Source: Liquidambar formosana (lineage: Eukaryota > Streptophyta > Magnoliopsida > Saxifragales > Altingiaceae). From it: DNA of 64,000 nucleotides. Under the pieces are notes generated by a model. It did no database searches and was not told the DNA's origin. It saw only the letters and a program-made list of their open reading frames with translations. The position numbers and the translations under genes were made by a program. Below are positions 11,501 to 23,109 of the stretch, piece after piece. The stretch spans positions 22,407,607 through 22,471,606 of the forward strand of contig CM077832.1 of assembly GCA_039720395.1 (NCBI GenBank). The letters run 5' to 3'. The number at the start of each line of letters is the position of its first letter. The stretch's first letter is position 1.

Positions 11501-11751
11501 AAGCAACAGCAGCTATAACCCTCCCCACCGGCCCGCATCCTCTCCAACCAACAACCAAAAAAGGAGCTAGCGGCCCGCGATGAGAAGTTCTTGTTGCATC
11601 TTTAGGTTCAAATCCATGCCAACACCAAGATCGCTACCTTGGAGGGTAGATCATGAGTTGAAGATGGAAACTCTAAGAAAATAAAGATAAAATAAAAAGA
11701 AAGAAAAAAAGGCTGATCCACAATGGGAGGGAGAAGGTAGATTGGGCAAGG

Positions 11752-12195
11752 GGCAAAGGGAATGGGAAGGGGAAGATAGACCCCTTGTTGCATATGGAAA
11801 CCCAAATGCTACCTTGCCCCACACTTTGTCCCACAGTGTGCATATCGGAGGGTTTTAATTTTTAAGATTTAATCATATCAGTGGATCTTACAACTTTACC
11901 CTCTCAAATGCACATAGTAAGACAAAGTGTAAAGCAAGGTATGAGGCAAGGTAACATTATCCAACCCAAAAAGGCAAAGGGAATGGGAAGGGGAAGATAG
12001 ACCCCTTGTTGCATATGGAAACCCAAATGCTACCTTGCCCCACACTTTGTCCCACAGTGTGCATATCGGAGGGTTTTAATTTTTAAGATTTAATCATATT
12101 AGTGGATCTTACAACTTTACCTTCTCAAATGCACATAGTGAGACAAAGTGTAAAGCAAGGTATGAGGCAAGGTAGCATTATCCAACCCAAAAAGG
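11752..12195. repeat. 221-bp tandem duplication with inverted ends
   Basis: Two nearly identical 221-bp units lie head to tail; the word gaatgggaag starts at 11760 and 11981. In each unit a stretch of about 154 bp (11805-11958, 12026-12179) begins AATGCTACCTTGCC and ends GGCAAGGTAACATT or GGCAAGGTAGCATT, with inner ACACTTTGTC/GACAAAGTGT also inverted. It looks like a MITE caught in a local duplication. A third copy at 31396 is cut by the N gap. Confidence 0.75.
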
Positions 12196-13819
12196 CAGAA
12201 AGAGGTTTTTTTTTTTTTTTTTTTTTTGGGAGGGGGGTGTTTTTTAATTAAGTGTGAGTCGTGTACTTTTATATGTGCTTTGTAACAACTTTAATATGTG
12301 CTTCATGCTTTGCCAGACGAAAACTTCGCTACTGATGGCACTCTTGATACGCCTATCGATTTGATCCCAGGCATGAGAAACATTCGACTCAAGGACATCT
12401 CAACTCAAATTAGAACCACAAATCCTAATGATTTCCTTCTCAATTACGTGTCAGAGGAAACACAAAACTCCTTGAAAGCTTCTGCAATCATCTCCAACAC
12501 ATTCGACACATTCGAACATGAAGTAGTAGCAGCAATTAAGACCATGGTCCCTCACATTTACACAATAGGGCCTCTTTCCTTCCTCGGACGGCACATGCCC
12601 AATAGCCAAGTCAAGTCACTTAAGACTAGTTTCTGGAAGGAAGACTCTAAATGCCTTGAATGGTTAGATCAAAGAGAACCCAAATCAGTTGTCTACGTGA
12701 ATTATGGTAGCATGGCAGTAATGAAGAACCACCACCTGAAAGAGTTCGCATGGGGGCTAGCAAATAGCAAGCACCCATTTTTATGGATCATTTGACCCAA
12801 TATTAATTGTGATGGGTCATCCAGCAATCTTGCCCCAAGAATTCATTGAGCAGACTAAAGATAGAGGACTGATAGCCAGTTGATGCCCACAAGATCAAGT
12901 GCTTTCTCACCCATCTATCGGAGTTTTCCTAACCCATTGCGGGTGGAATTCTATATACTTTGGAAAGCGTATGTGCAGGGGTGCCTATAATTTGTTGGCC
13001 TTTCTTTTCTGAGCAACGAATGAATTGTCGATATGCGTGCACCGTGTGGGGGATTGGCACGGAGGTCAACTATGATGTAAGGCGCAAAGAAGTTGAAAAT
13101 GTTGTTAGGGAAATGATGGAAGGGGGAAAAGGAAAGCAAATGAGGAACAGCACTCTGGAATGGAAGAAGGAAGCAGAGGAAGCCACTGATATTGGAGGGT
13201 CATCTTACAATAATTTTGATAAATTAATCAAGGAGGTCCTCCATTGTTGCAGGTGAGTCAAAACCAAGGGGGTGCAACCTATTGCAGCTATTGTGGTCAG
13301 TGGTCAAAACCATTGTTTACAATTTACAATAAAGCTAGACCTCAGCATTGTTTATGTTGAGACGAAATTACTTAGGAAACAATATAAAGTAGTTAATTTG
13401 ATGTCTTTTCAATTCAAATACTGCTTTGGTGTTAACATATTGATAATAGGATTCTAGTGAAATTTTGGCTCAAAAATTTGGAAAAATTTTGGTGAAAGAA
13501 TATATTGTTAGTCTTTTCAATTCATTTGGTTCAATATTAAGAAATCATTCAAAGAATTTGGTGGAATTACGTCAAACAATCAACATAGTCATTTGGTCTG
13601 AGCTACTTAAAATTAAAGTTATATTTCTATATTTCACAATCCAAGTAATATATGTACGGAAACTTTGTATGTGTTTTTACTGGGTGTGACAGGCACACCG
13701 GCCCATGGGTACAGACCATGCATCCCTCATCACGTGATAGCACGCGTCACATGATTTATGTCTAAAGTCTAAACGGATATATAAACGGCATTATACATTA
13801 TAATTTTTCATTGGGGTCA

Positions 13820-13972
13820 CGGTGAAAAACATGGGGAATTATAGATTGGTCCGACTATGGGTAAATAATTACACATCAATACAAATAACTACCAGCTTAA
13901 TAAAATTGACCACTAACTGTAAGTATTTGCCCTAGTCAGACCAATCTTTAATTCCTTGCCCTGAAAAATATT
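13820..13972. mobile_element. Fold-back MITE of about 150 bp
   Basis: The arms of about 55 bp are inverted copies: GGGGAATTATAGATTGGTCC on the left faces GACCAATCTTTAATTCCTTG on the right, and gggtaaataattaca faces tgtaagtatttgccc. A related arm, gggtagttatggattggccc, occurs in R1 at about 10868 and in R2 at about 30537. No clear target-site duplication is seen. Confidence 0.65.
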
Positions 13973-14782
13973 TCTCTCATCAATATGCAAATTAAAGGTT
14001 GTACTTAAAATTAATTTTTGAAGAGTTGCCACTACGTTATGTGGTTCAAACTTCAAATTTCATACGCTGAGTAGATGAAGCTAGCTTGCGTATTTGAGTT
14101 TGGATGAGCTCAAATTTAATTTTGAGGCTTTTAGAGTTTTTGAGATTACTTTGAGGATAGACTGACTTGACTCATATCGAGCCCTAGCCGACCCCTTGAA
14201 CAAAGATAATCCAGTTTTTTGCTTGGGATGTACAAATGTACAATGGTGCATAAGTATAATTACGATCGATGCCATTTATCCTATAAAAAATGGAAAATTA
14301 AATGAAAAGCTATACATGTGGACAAGTCAGAGTATAGGAGCTGCGCAAGACTTGATCAAAGATTCACAAGTATTTTTTATAATAATTTTGGTAATAAAAA
14401 TTGTACTAGCTCATCAATAACGTCAAAACAAAATTTAATATAAAATGTCATGCTCATACATCATGCCCACAATACTAAGTGTCAACATAATCCCAAAACA
14501 TTAATGCTAACATCCCTGGCATATAGTCTAAAACTAAATGACCCAAATATACACATAACAATGATAATGATAATGCCCATGTACTCAATGCCATGCCTAT
14601 GCGTCTACAAATATCAAAGACTATGCTATCATACCATGGATCCATATTTGGTGTAGTAGAACCCCTTTTACTGCACCATGCATTAACCATTAAGATCACA
14701 ACATGTGGTAAGTGGAGGGCAATAGACGGCTGTAATTGAAAACGACTCCAAACATGTTCATTTAGTAGGGCACTCAGCAACA

Positions 14783-14802
14783 TTAACGCCGTGAGGCGTT
14801 AA
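14783..14802. other. Perfect inverted repeat TTAACGCC/GGCGTTAA
   Basis: Arms of 8 bp are separated by GTGA, and GCGTTAACGC overlaps as a second palindrome. It is unusually GC-rich for this spacer. It may be the end of an unrecognised element. Confidence 0.6.
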
Positions 14803-14879
14803 CGCTTCAGGATTCTCTCTCTCTCCTCTCTCTCTCCATCCCTACCAATCAGCTCAATTTCCGCGGGACAACTCACCCC

Positions 14880-15071
14880 CTTTTTTTCTCATGGTGATGT
14901 CATGCCTATTAAAATATCGAAGCTTACTCTAATTACCACTAGATACGCCTTTTTTTTCTCTTTTTCTCCTGTTTATTATTCTACCTTTATTAGAAATGCA
15001 AGAGCAAAACAGTACCCCCGGTTTACCTTTAAAATTATTTAATTATATTTTTGGTAGTTTCCTAATAAAAG
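14880..15071. repeat. Duplicated spacer segment (paired with 6255-6456)
   Basis: This copy has no solo LTR insertion. It joins directly to block 2 and preserves the empty target site AAAAGTGATCGAGC. Confidence 0.8.
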
Positions 15072-15624
15072 TGATCGAGCTTACAATAAAATTATTAAAC
15101 TAGTAAAATTTTGTTATTTCATAGACAATGACAAATAGTAAAATTGTAAAATTCACTTAACAAATAGTAAACTAGTATAATTTTACTACTTCATTTATTA
15201 TTGTGAACACAATGATGAATAGTAAAATTTTATGATTTCAATATTTTTGTTAATTACCTATTTAACATGGATCTTGTTTCAAAGATACCGACTTTCGAAG
15301 ATGCCGATGAGTAAAGTTAAAAAAATATAATTTTTTTTCAAGACGGATGTTTATATTGCAAGTTTTGACTCTTTAAAAATTGTAATACTAAAAAATCAAG
15401 TTATTTACATATGGTGTCCTTAATAACAAAAAATTGAATGCTCATAATAACAATAAGGGTAAACCAGGGATATTCAATAAAAATGTGACTAATTGCTAAA
15501 TAAGTCTCACTTGCATTTATTAATTGAATTTGAAAAACTTTTATTTAACTAATTGCTGATATTTTATCTAATAATAGACTAATCGTCAATTTTTTCAAAT
15601 CAAAAGAGACGCAAGGTTTGTAAA

Positions 15625-15716
15625 GATTTTGTTTTTGACTTGTGCGATTTTGTTTTTGACTTGTGCGATTTTGCGATTTTGTTTTTGACTTGTGCGATTT
15701 TGTTTTTGACTTGTGT
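15625..15716. repeat. 21-bp tandem repeat in UGT-3 upstream region
   Basis: Four copies of gattttgtttttgacttgtg-c plus one 8-bp partial copy are seen. Block 1 has a single diverged copy at about 8985. The array lies about 530-620 bp before the UGT-3 start codon. Confidence 0.85.
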
Positions 15717-16149
15717 ATGGTGCATATTCTCCCACGATTTACCCAACAAGAAAAAAAAACAAAAAAACAAAAATATTTTTTGTTTTCTTATGGACAGTAG
15801 TTTTGGTCATGAATGATGGTTGCCATTAATAGCGACTTAACTACTTCGTCCTTTTCTTTAAAGTAGTCAACTTCATTATCTGTGCAAAAATTGAATACGC
15901 AACAGGTGAAATTTAACTTCTTCCTTTAATTGACTTCGATCATATTCAGGCCAATGGCCCCTGACTCTACTTTTTTTTTTTTTAGTTTTTTTTTTTTTTA
16001 GGTTACCCCTATAATATATCTACAATTTCATTTTAGGCCCTGCTCATTTTATTTTTGATCCCTAGATTTTTATTTTTTTTTTTAAATTTATAACTATCTG
16101 CTGTGTGTATGGTTGTTATTTTTCCTTCAAAAGTCCACAAAATTCAACA

Positions 16150-16205
16150 GGGATGGTGAAAGCATCTCTTCTACACGTACCATATAAGCTAGGGAACCTT
16201 TGGTT
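16150..16205 (+). promoter_or_regulatory. Conserved promoter block of UGT-3 with TATA box
   Basis: Matches the UGT-2 block almost exactly, including the CTACACGTAC word and CATATAAGCT (TATAA within 16181-16187). The start codon is about 60 bp downstream. Confidence 0.6.
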
Positions 16206-16972
16206 GAGGCCCTTAATTTCAACTTTGAGTTAATTGCTTTACTAAAGATGAGTTCAAAAGCGGGTAGAGAGTGTCATGCAGTGTGCGTACCACTCCCAGT
16301 ACAGGGCCATGTGAACCCCATGATGCAACTAGCCAAGCTTCTACACTCAAGAGGCTTCTACATAACCTTTGTCAACACTGAGTTCATTCATAAGCGCTTG
16401 GTCAGGTCCCAAGGACTTGATTGGGTTCAAGGCTTGGTTGATTTCCAGTTCGAAACCATAGCGGACGGATTGCCGCCATCTGAGGATGACACAATGCAGG
16501 ATCCTCGGATGATTTGTGAAGCGCTCCGAAAGAACGGATTGGCTCCGTTTCGAGATCTGTTGGCTAAGCTGAACTCATCGTTGGGAGTGCCCCGGCTTAC
16601 ATGCATCATTTCAGATGCATTCATGAGCTTTGCCAGAATAGCAGGGGAAGAAGTGGGCGTTCCTGTGGTGCAATTTTGTCCTGCCGCGGCTTGTGGCTTC
16701 ATGGCATATCTGCACTGCGCTGAACTCATCAAAAGAAGCATTGTTCCATTCAAAGGTACGTAGTTCTACCTTCTCTTGAAGGCGTGTGTGCGTGTCAGAG
16801 AGAGAGAGCTCTGGATCGATGGACGGAGCAATATGGTGTCCAGGCGGGGCAGTTGCCTCACCTTGAATTTTTTTTCTTTATATTTTATACCTTAAATCTC
16901 TTTGAATTTTTATACTTAACTCACTTAAATTTTTTTAACCCTTTTATTTATTTATTTTTTTTTCCCTTCCTA

Positions 16973-17500
16973 TTTTTTTGATGAGCAAAAGAATTTATAA
17001 TAAATAAAATGAGTTTCAGTACATGTACACCCCCAATATCCCGGGCCAACAACAGGTCAAAGATAACTCGGCAACAGCACCTACTAAGACAGCACCTAAG
17101 TAACTTAGCTTACACAAACAAAACAACAAACACCTAAAGTGCAACAGGGAAGGAACAATAAAAAAAGACCAATTGGAACACACCCAAGCCTCCCAAATAC
17201 ACAAGACAGAGATATAAACTAGGCCAAACAGAAGATAAACCAATCCCAACTTAAAATTGGCATGGCTAGAGAGCATGGAGAAAAGGCGCACAAGATCAGC
17301 CCTACAACGCAGAGACTCCTAACATGTCTTAGAAACAGCAGCATGAGCGCCGGCAGCAAAAGGGATAGACACGATAGACGAACTTCCATAGACATCAAAC
17401 CCTCCCCAGATCAACCCTCATCACAGGCAACTGCTGCAGATTCTTTCCCAACAAAGAAAACCCTTGGCGGTGCAAGGCAGAGATAATAGATCAAGTCCAG
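16973..17500 (-). mobile_element. LINE 3' tail fragment in UGT-3 intron
   Basis: A T-run followed by gatgagcaaaagaatttat at the left edge is a typical 3' end of a plant L1-type LINE inserted on the minus strand. The rest is non-repetitive, with short broken frames on the minus strand. The UGT-2 intron lacks this stretch, so it arrived after the duplication or was lost there. Confidence 0.55.
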
Positions 17501-17908
17501 GCGAAGAGGTCGTAACTGCATTAAATTGAAATATTAATAGATTATAAATATTTTTAATTATTTTTACCTCAAAGGCATAAGATAAAAATAAAATAAGATA
17601 ACAAATTGAATAAAAATTCGCCTCCCCTCAAATAAAATCTTGATTCCATTCCCTGTGTGAGAGTGGCAATCCCATTGGTTTGAGGGGGTGGGCGACTGTT
17701 TGGGATAGGGTGAGAGGGTGAGAGAGAACCATTTTTGTGGCTGTGAGAGATCTGCTCGTTTGGAGGAAAGGATGGGTGGGTTTTCACCAATCAACATGAG
17801 ATCAAGGTTCTGGAATCATTTTCTGATGCCTATAATAATTGGAGTGCACATCTCAAAGATTTTATGTTTGGTACTTCCCTATGGATGCATATGGATAGTA
17901 AATTACTC

Positions 17909-17936
17909 TATTATTATTATTATTATTATTATTATT
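17909..17936. repeat. (TTA)n microsatellite
   Basis: About nine TTA units lie in the UGT-3 intron. Confidence 0.95.
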
Positions 17937-17998
17937 TTGGGTAATTAAGTGTGAGTCGTGTACTTAAGAACTCCTTAAGAACTCCTGAATCCTTTGTA

Positions 17999-18270
17999 CT
18001 CCCTTTGTCCCAATAAGATAGGTCAAATTTTTAATTTTATTTTGTCCCAAAATATTTGGCTACTTTGAAAAGTCAAATCATATTTTTTTTAAGTTTCCTA
18101 CATTATCCTTCGTTATTTCAATATTTACTTTCAACACAAACCCCAATACAAAAAAGATAAGGGTATTTTTGAAAAAATGAAACTTAATCAATGACGAGTC
18201 AATGTAATGATTATATTTTCTTAAACTTGGTATTTTGTCAAACATGATCTATCTTCACGGGCGGAAGGAG
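17999..18270. mobile_element. Stowaway-type MITE
   Basis: The ends CTCCCTTTGTCCCAATAAGA and CTTCACGGGCGGAAGGAG match the well-known CTCCCTCCGTCCC inverted ends of plant Stowaway elements (Tc1/mariner). TA lies on both sides (17997-17998, 18271-18272). It is 272 bp long and sits just before the UGT-3 intron acceptor. UGT-2 lacks it. Confidence 0.85.
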
Positions 18271-19234
18271 TAACAATTTTATGTATGCTTCATGCTTTGC
18301 CAGATGAGAACTTCGCTACTGATGGCACTCTTGAAACGCCCATTGATTGGATCCCAGGCATGAGAAACATTCGGCTCAAGGACATCCCAACTCAAATTAG
18401 AACCACAGATCCTAATGACTTCCTTCTCAATTACATGTCAGAGGAAACACAAAACTCCTTGAAAGCTTCTGCAATCGTCTTCAACACGTTCGACACATTC
18501 GAACATGAAGTAGTAGCAGCAATTAAGACCATGGTCCCTCGCATTTACACTATAGGGCCTCTTTCCTTCCTCGGACGGCACATGCCCAATAGCCAAGTCA
18601 AGTCTCTTAGGACCAGTTTATGGAAGGAAGACTCTAAATGCCTTGAATGGCTAAACAAAAGAGAACCCAAATCGGTTGTGTACGTGAATTATGGTAGCAT
18701 AGCAGTAATGACGGACCACCACTTGAAAGAGTTCGCATGGGGGCTGGCAAATAGCAATCACCCATTTTATGGATCATTCGACCCAATATTGTGATGGGTC
18801 ATTCAGCAATCTTGCCCCAAGAATTCATTGAGCAGACTAAAGATAGAGGACTGATAGCCAATTGGTGCCCACAAGATCAAGTGCTTTCTCACCCATCTAT
18901 CGGAGTTTTTCTGACCCATTGCGGGTGGAATTCTACTTTGGAAAGCGTATGTGCAGGGGTGCCTATAATCTGCTGGCCTTGCTTTTCTGAGCAGCAAACG
19001 AATTGTCGATATGCGTGCACCGTGTGGGGGATTGGCACCGAGGTCAACCATGATGTAAAGCGCGAAGAAGTTGAAAATGTTGTTAGGGAAATGATGGAAG
19101 GGGAAAAAGGAAAGCAAATGAGGAGCAGAACTCTGGAATGGAAGAAGGAAGCAGAGGAAGCCACTGGTATTGGAGGGTCATCTTACAATAATTTCGACAA
19201 ATTGATTAACGAGGTTCTCCGTTGTAGTGAGTGA

Positions 19235-20520
19235 GCTAGTGAAGCTATTTGTGGTCAGTGGTCAAAACCATCATTTTATGCATTGTTTGTGTGTTGTTGA
19301 AATTAATTCTGAACAATACCTATGAATTATTTCAAGGTTAAGTCATATTTTTTTTTCCCTTTCAATTCAAGTAGTGCTTTGATGTTAGATTAATGATAGG
19401 ATTATAAGTTAAGGTAAGTTAATTTGATTCCCTTTCGGTAAATTTGTTGGAAAGGAAATACAAATAAATTTCCAAAAGGGAAGAGGATTTTGGTCAAGTG
19501 ATGGGCTGACTGCATCCTTTTTTCGTCCAGTCAAGTTCAAAAACGGGTGACATGCTAAGTCAATACAAAAACTCGAGTAGAAGAGGTCTTTTGAAACTGG
19601 GCCGGGTTCAGTTTTGCACGTGTCAACATCCCAAAAAATTATTAACAAAAATCCCTGTAATCGATCAGTGTCAACCAGATTGGGTGGTGAATTATAATCT
19701 TACTATGAAGATTGGAATTTTTTGCTGCATATTTATTCTCTCTAGTGAGGCCCAGTGGGTGGTGAATTCCAATCTTACAGTGAAGGATGCCATGGCCAAA
19801 GTGTTCCGACTACACATGACCACATGGGTCATGACGGAAGCAAAACTCAAACCTTGAAATTGCATTGCTTATTTGCTTGGGGGGGGGGGGATTAAATCAA
19901 TATGACACAACTCAACAAAGCTTTTGAATTATTCGAGGTTGGGGTTGAAGATTCTTTCCCTAAGTTTATTCTCGAGTCTTGGCCTCCCTCCTTTGGTGTG
20001 CTTTCATATATGTGACCATATTTACACAAAATCTACATATAGTAGCCTGTTTTCAGGCAGGATCAAATCGTCAATCATCCAATATTCTGTTTAGGGTGTT
20101 ACTCGTTGGCCACAATCTGATCATGATCAAGTACACAGGCCATAGTTCCATGCATCAACCTGTCACCGAAGCGTTAATTTCAGAAGCAATATAGAAGGAA
20201 TCCTGTTTTTATAAGGATGCATTGACATAAATTGTATCAGCACCCTTCATTTGAAGTTGTGCGTACTCCATGCAGTCCTGTTCTTATAAGGACGCCCGTA
20301 AGTTGCATCTGACACCTTTTTTTTTTTGTTGCTACAACGTAATCTCTTATGTGTGTGTGTGTGTGTGACGATAGTTTAATATTTGCTGTAAATTAATAAT
20401 TTCAGTACCTAACCTCTATGTATATATTCCAATCAATCTCAACAATGGACAAGCAACGGGTCAAAATCAACTTCTCACTTATGGATAATATAGGTTATAA
20501 ATGAAAAAAAAATTGTCATT
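19235..20520. other. Spacer between UGT-3 and UGT-4
   Basis: The first 50 bp carry the shared 3'-flank block. Positions 19680-19790 hold two copies of a GTGGGTGGTGAATT-like word. A (GT)n run of nine units is at 20350-20367. No frame here is convincing as a gene. Confidence 0.45.
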
Positions 20521-20544
20521 TTCCCTTTCAAGTTCTCAAAATTC

Positions 20545-20615
20545 AACCGCGATGATCAAAGCATCTCTTCTAGAAGTACCATATACAAGCTGGGGAAGCC
20601 TTCACTGAGGCCTTT
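20545..20615 (+). promoter_or_regulatory. Diverged promoter block of UGT-4
   Basis: GATCAAAGCATCTCTTCTAG, AAGTACCATATACAAGCTGG and GGAAGCCTTCACTGAGGCC align with the UGT-2/UGT-3 block. The ACGT core is changed to AAGT and the TATA box has an extra C. Expression may therefore differ from the other copies. Confidence 0.5.
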
Positions 20616-20648
20616 AATTACAGTTTTCATTTAGTTGCTTTGCTAAAG

Positions 20649-23109
20649 ATGGATTCAAAAGCAGCTAGAAAGCCTCATGCAGTGTGTGTTCCATTCCCAG
20701 CACAAGGCCATGTGAACCCCATGATGCAACTAGCCAAGCTTCTACACTCAAGAGGTTTCTACATAACCTTTGTCAACACTGAGTTCAACCATAGACGCTT
20801 GGTTAGGTCCCAAGGACAAGATTGGGTTAAAGGCTTTGATGATTTCCAGTTCGAAAGCATATCAGATGGATTGCCACCGTCAGATCATGATGCGACCCAA
20901 GATCCTTGGAAGCTTTGTGATTCGATCCAAAAGAACTTTCTGGCCCCATTTCGAGACCTATTAACCAAGTTGACGTCATCGTCCAAAATTCCTCAGCTTA
21001 CATGCATAATTTCAGATGGAGTCATGAGCTTTGCCATAAAGGCCGCGGAAGAAGTAGGTGTTCCTGAGGTTCAATTTTGGACTGCCTCAGCTTGTGGCTT
21101 TATGGGGTATCTGCAGTACCCTGAACTCATCAAAAGAGGCATTGCCGGATTCAAAGGTAGTTCTTTTGAGCTCATTTATTCTTAGATAAAACCTTCCTTG
21201 ATGAGGACTCTAATTATATATCAGTGACAATTCATAATCTGGGATGTAATCATATCAAAGGCCACACTCTGTATGGAATTGAAATTTGGCTAGTAGCTAG
21301 TACGTTCTGACAGGTTGGCCAAATTTGGGTTTAGAGTTCTGCATGAAATTAACTGGTACTCAATTCAGTTGGGAAAATTTTAATTTAATTGCAAAGTTAT
21401 TGGGGAAAAAAAAAATGATAAACAAATACACTGTTAGTCGTGTTTAATTTTTAATTTTGTAATTAATATGGTTGAATAATTGTAGAATTTGGCAGAGTTA
21501 GATGGAAATATGGAATAATCAAAGTAGTCGATAAGTTTGGGGTACACAAAGTCAGAATTAAATTTCAGAGTCCAGACAATGAAGGATTCAGGGCAAAAAT
21601 AGAATAAAATAAAATTCACCCATCAATTCGCTGATTAAAGGTGATGCCTTCTTAAAAGTTGCCACTTCTTTTTGCAGGTTAATCAATGAGAAGGGTGACA
21701 TTTTTCTTGACTCATTTTCCTTCTAATCTGACAAACTAATATGAGTTGAGACAAATGCAGTCAAGTGCAGGCAGGGTTGACTGTAATGAACCCCCATATC
21801 AGCAAATGCGAAACAGGGTTCCAAATCCAAATTCCTTTCATGAATGATTTGAGCATCATCTTTTCTATCATGGTCCTCTTTATTTCAAAGGGTGCCCCAA
21901 TGATATAATCCTTCAGTTTGTAACAAAATTGGGTTGAGAATTTTGTGAGAACATCGATCATTTTCAAGAAAGACAAGAAATCCGATGATGTTTGGCACAA
22001 CGTACTGCTATTGATCACTAATAGGTGGATTTGCACATGCCCCACAACGATCAACATTGCATGATTTAAATTCATTATTCTAGTCATCTATCGCTCACTC
22101 AACAACATTACATTGATCAGTCTTTTTAACTGAATCCTTTGTGTTAATAACCCAATTTTATCCTTCATGTGTAGATAATAACTTCACTAGCGATGGCTCT
22201 CTTGATATGCCTATAGATTGGATCCCGGGCATGAAAAACATTCGGTTCAAGGACATCCCAAGCTTTATTAGAACCAGTGATCCTAATGACATTATGCTCA
22301 ACTTCATGGCAGAGGAAACACAAAACTGCTTAAAAGCTTCTGCAATCGTCTTCAACACTTTTGATGCATTGGAACATGAAGTACTAGAAGCAATTTGGTC
22401 CAAGTTCCCTCGCATTTATACTGTAGGCCCACTGTCATTGCTTGGCCAGCTCATGCCCCAAAGCCAGTTGAGTTCATTTAGGCCAAGCTTTTGGAAAGAA
22501 GACGCAAAATGTCTCGAATGGCTGGATAAAAGAGACCCAAAATCAGTGGTGTATGTGAATTATGGGTGTTTGACAGTGATGACAGACCAACACTTGAAAG
22601 AGTTCGCATGGGGGCTAGCAAACAGCAAGCACCCATTTTTATGGATCGCCCGATCGGATATTGTGATGGGTAATTCACCAATTTTGCCCCAAGAATTCAC
22701 TGAGGAGATTAAAGATAGAGGGTTGCTAGTGAGTTGGTGCCCACAAGACCAAGTGCTTGCTCACCCTTCTATTGGAGTTTTTCTAACGCATTGTGGTTGG
22801 AATTCTTCGTTGGAAAGTATATGCGGAGGTGTGCCTCTAATCTGTTGGCCTTTCTTTGCTGAGCAACATACGAACTGTCGATATGCGTGCACTGTGTGGG
22901 GGATTGGTTTGGAGGTTAATCATGATGTAAAGCGCGACGAAATTGAAGCTCTTGTTAAGGAAATGATGGAAAGGGATAAAGGGAAGCAAATGAAGAACAA
23001 GGCTCAGGAATGGAAGAGGAAAGCAAAGGAAGCCACTTGTATTGGAGGGTCATCTTACAATAATTTTGATAGGTTCATTAAGGTGGCTCTCCAATATTGT
23101 AATCAATAA
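20649..23109 (+). CDS. UGT-4: UDP-glycosyltransferase, UGT85 type, intact
   Basis: Exons 20649-21156 and 22175-23109 join across a GT-AG phase-1 intron of 1018 bp to give 480 residues. His21 (AQGHVNP context) and Asp123 form the catalytic pair. The PSPG donor box is at about 357-400 and ends in Glu-Gln, the usual mark of UDP-glucose use. Before the box the chain reads LWIARSD where UGT-1 has LWIIRPD, so an acceptor- or linker-side change is possible. UGT-4 is the most diverged of the four: it lacks their shared 3'-flank block and has a different intron. It is the second intact enzyme of the cluster. The acceptor is unknown. Confidence 0.93.

Larger units (their letters stand above)
10437..11900. 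repeat. Intron segment R1, copied at 30105-31496
   Basis: The whole stretch of about 1.4 kb recurs in the same orientation at 30105-31496, with small indels and a much shorter TA run there. Its first 360 bp also occur in the UGT-3 intron (17515-17880), so that part was in the ancestral UGT intron. No coding sequence is seen in it. Confidence 0.85.
9544..13256 (+). pseudogene. UGT-2: UGT85-type glycosyltransferase pseudogene
   Basis: The exon remnants are 9544-10055 and 12317-13256, with an intron of 2261 bp. Lesions seen against UGT-1, -3 and -4: the start codon is ATA (9544-9546); one extra A near 9726 shifts the frame; the Asp that pairs with the catalytic His is Ala (IISAA); TGA at 12793-12795 replaces an Arg codon; four extra bases follow near 12803; TGA at 12881-12883 replaces the first Trp of the PSPG box; and four extra bases lie near 12955. 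The splice sites and much of the protein similarity survive, so decay is fairly recent. A transcript could exist, but no active enzyme can be made. Confidence 0.93.
8449..13300 (+). repeat. Tandem block 1 carrying UGT-2
   Basis: The upstream DNA from atcaagcttacaataaaatt (8449), the UGT-2 exons and the 3' flank match block 2 (15072-19260) in order. The introns differ by several insertions. The two blocks are a head-to-tail duplication about 6.6 kb apart that produced UGT-2 and UGT-3. Confidence 0.8.
13257..14879. other. Spacer between UGT-2 and block 2
   Basis: The start shares the 3'-flank block ggtcagtggtcaaaaccat with UGT-1 and UGT-3. The spacer holds the fold-back element at 13820-13972 and a short palindrome at 14783-14802. 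Frames such as 14196-14420 and 14475-14783 are short and resemble nothing; I see no gene. Confidence 0.45.
16248..19234 (+). pseudogene. UGT-3: UGT85-type glycosyltransferase with one frameshift
   Basis: The exons are 16248-16755 (508 bp, as in UGT-1 and UGT-4) and 18304-19234 (931 bp, one less than UGT-1), with a GT-AG phase-1 intron of 1548 bp. The only lesion seen is one missing T in the run at 18765-18768, where UGT-2 has five Ts. The frame then ends at TGA 18792-18794, giving about 332 residues and losing the PSPG box, which lies uncorrupted in the next frame. The catalytic His (about 21), its Asp partner (about 123) and the box with its final Glu-Gln pair are otherwise intact. It is either a very young pseudogene or a base-call error in a homopolymer. 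Confidence 0.85.
15072..19260 (+). repeat. Tandem block 2 carrying UGT-3
   Basis: Head-to-tail duplicate of block 1 (8449-13300). It differs by a LINE tail and a Stowaway MITE in the intron and by a short tandem expansion in the promoter. Confidence 0.8.

Noticed and set aside
14475..14783. 102-codon minus-strand frame between UGT-2 and UGT-3
   Set aside because: Not repeated in the paralogous block, no recognisable motif, no splice or promoter support.
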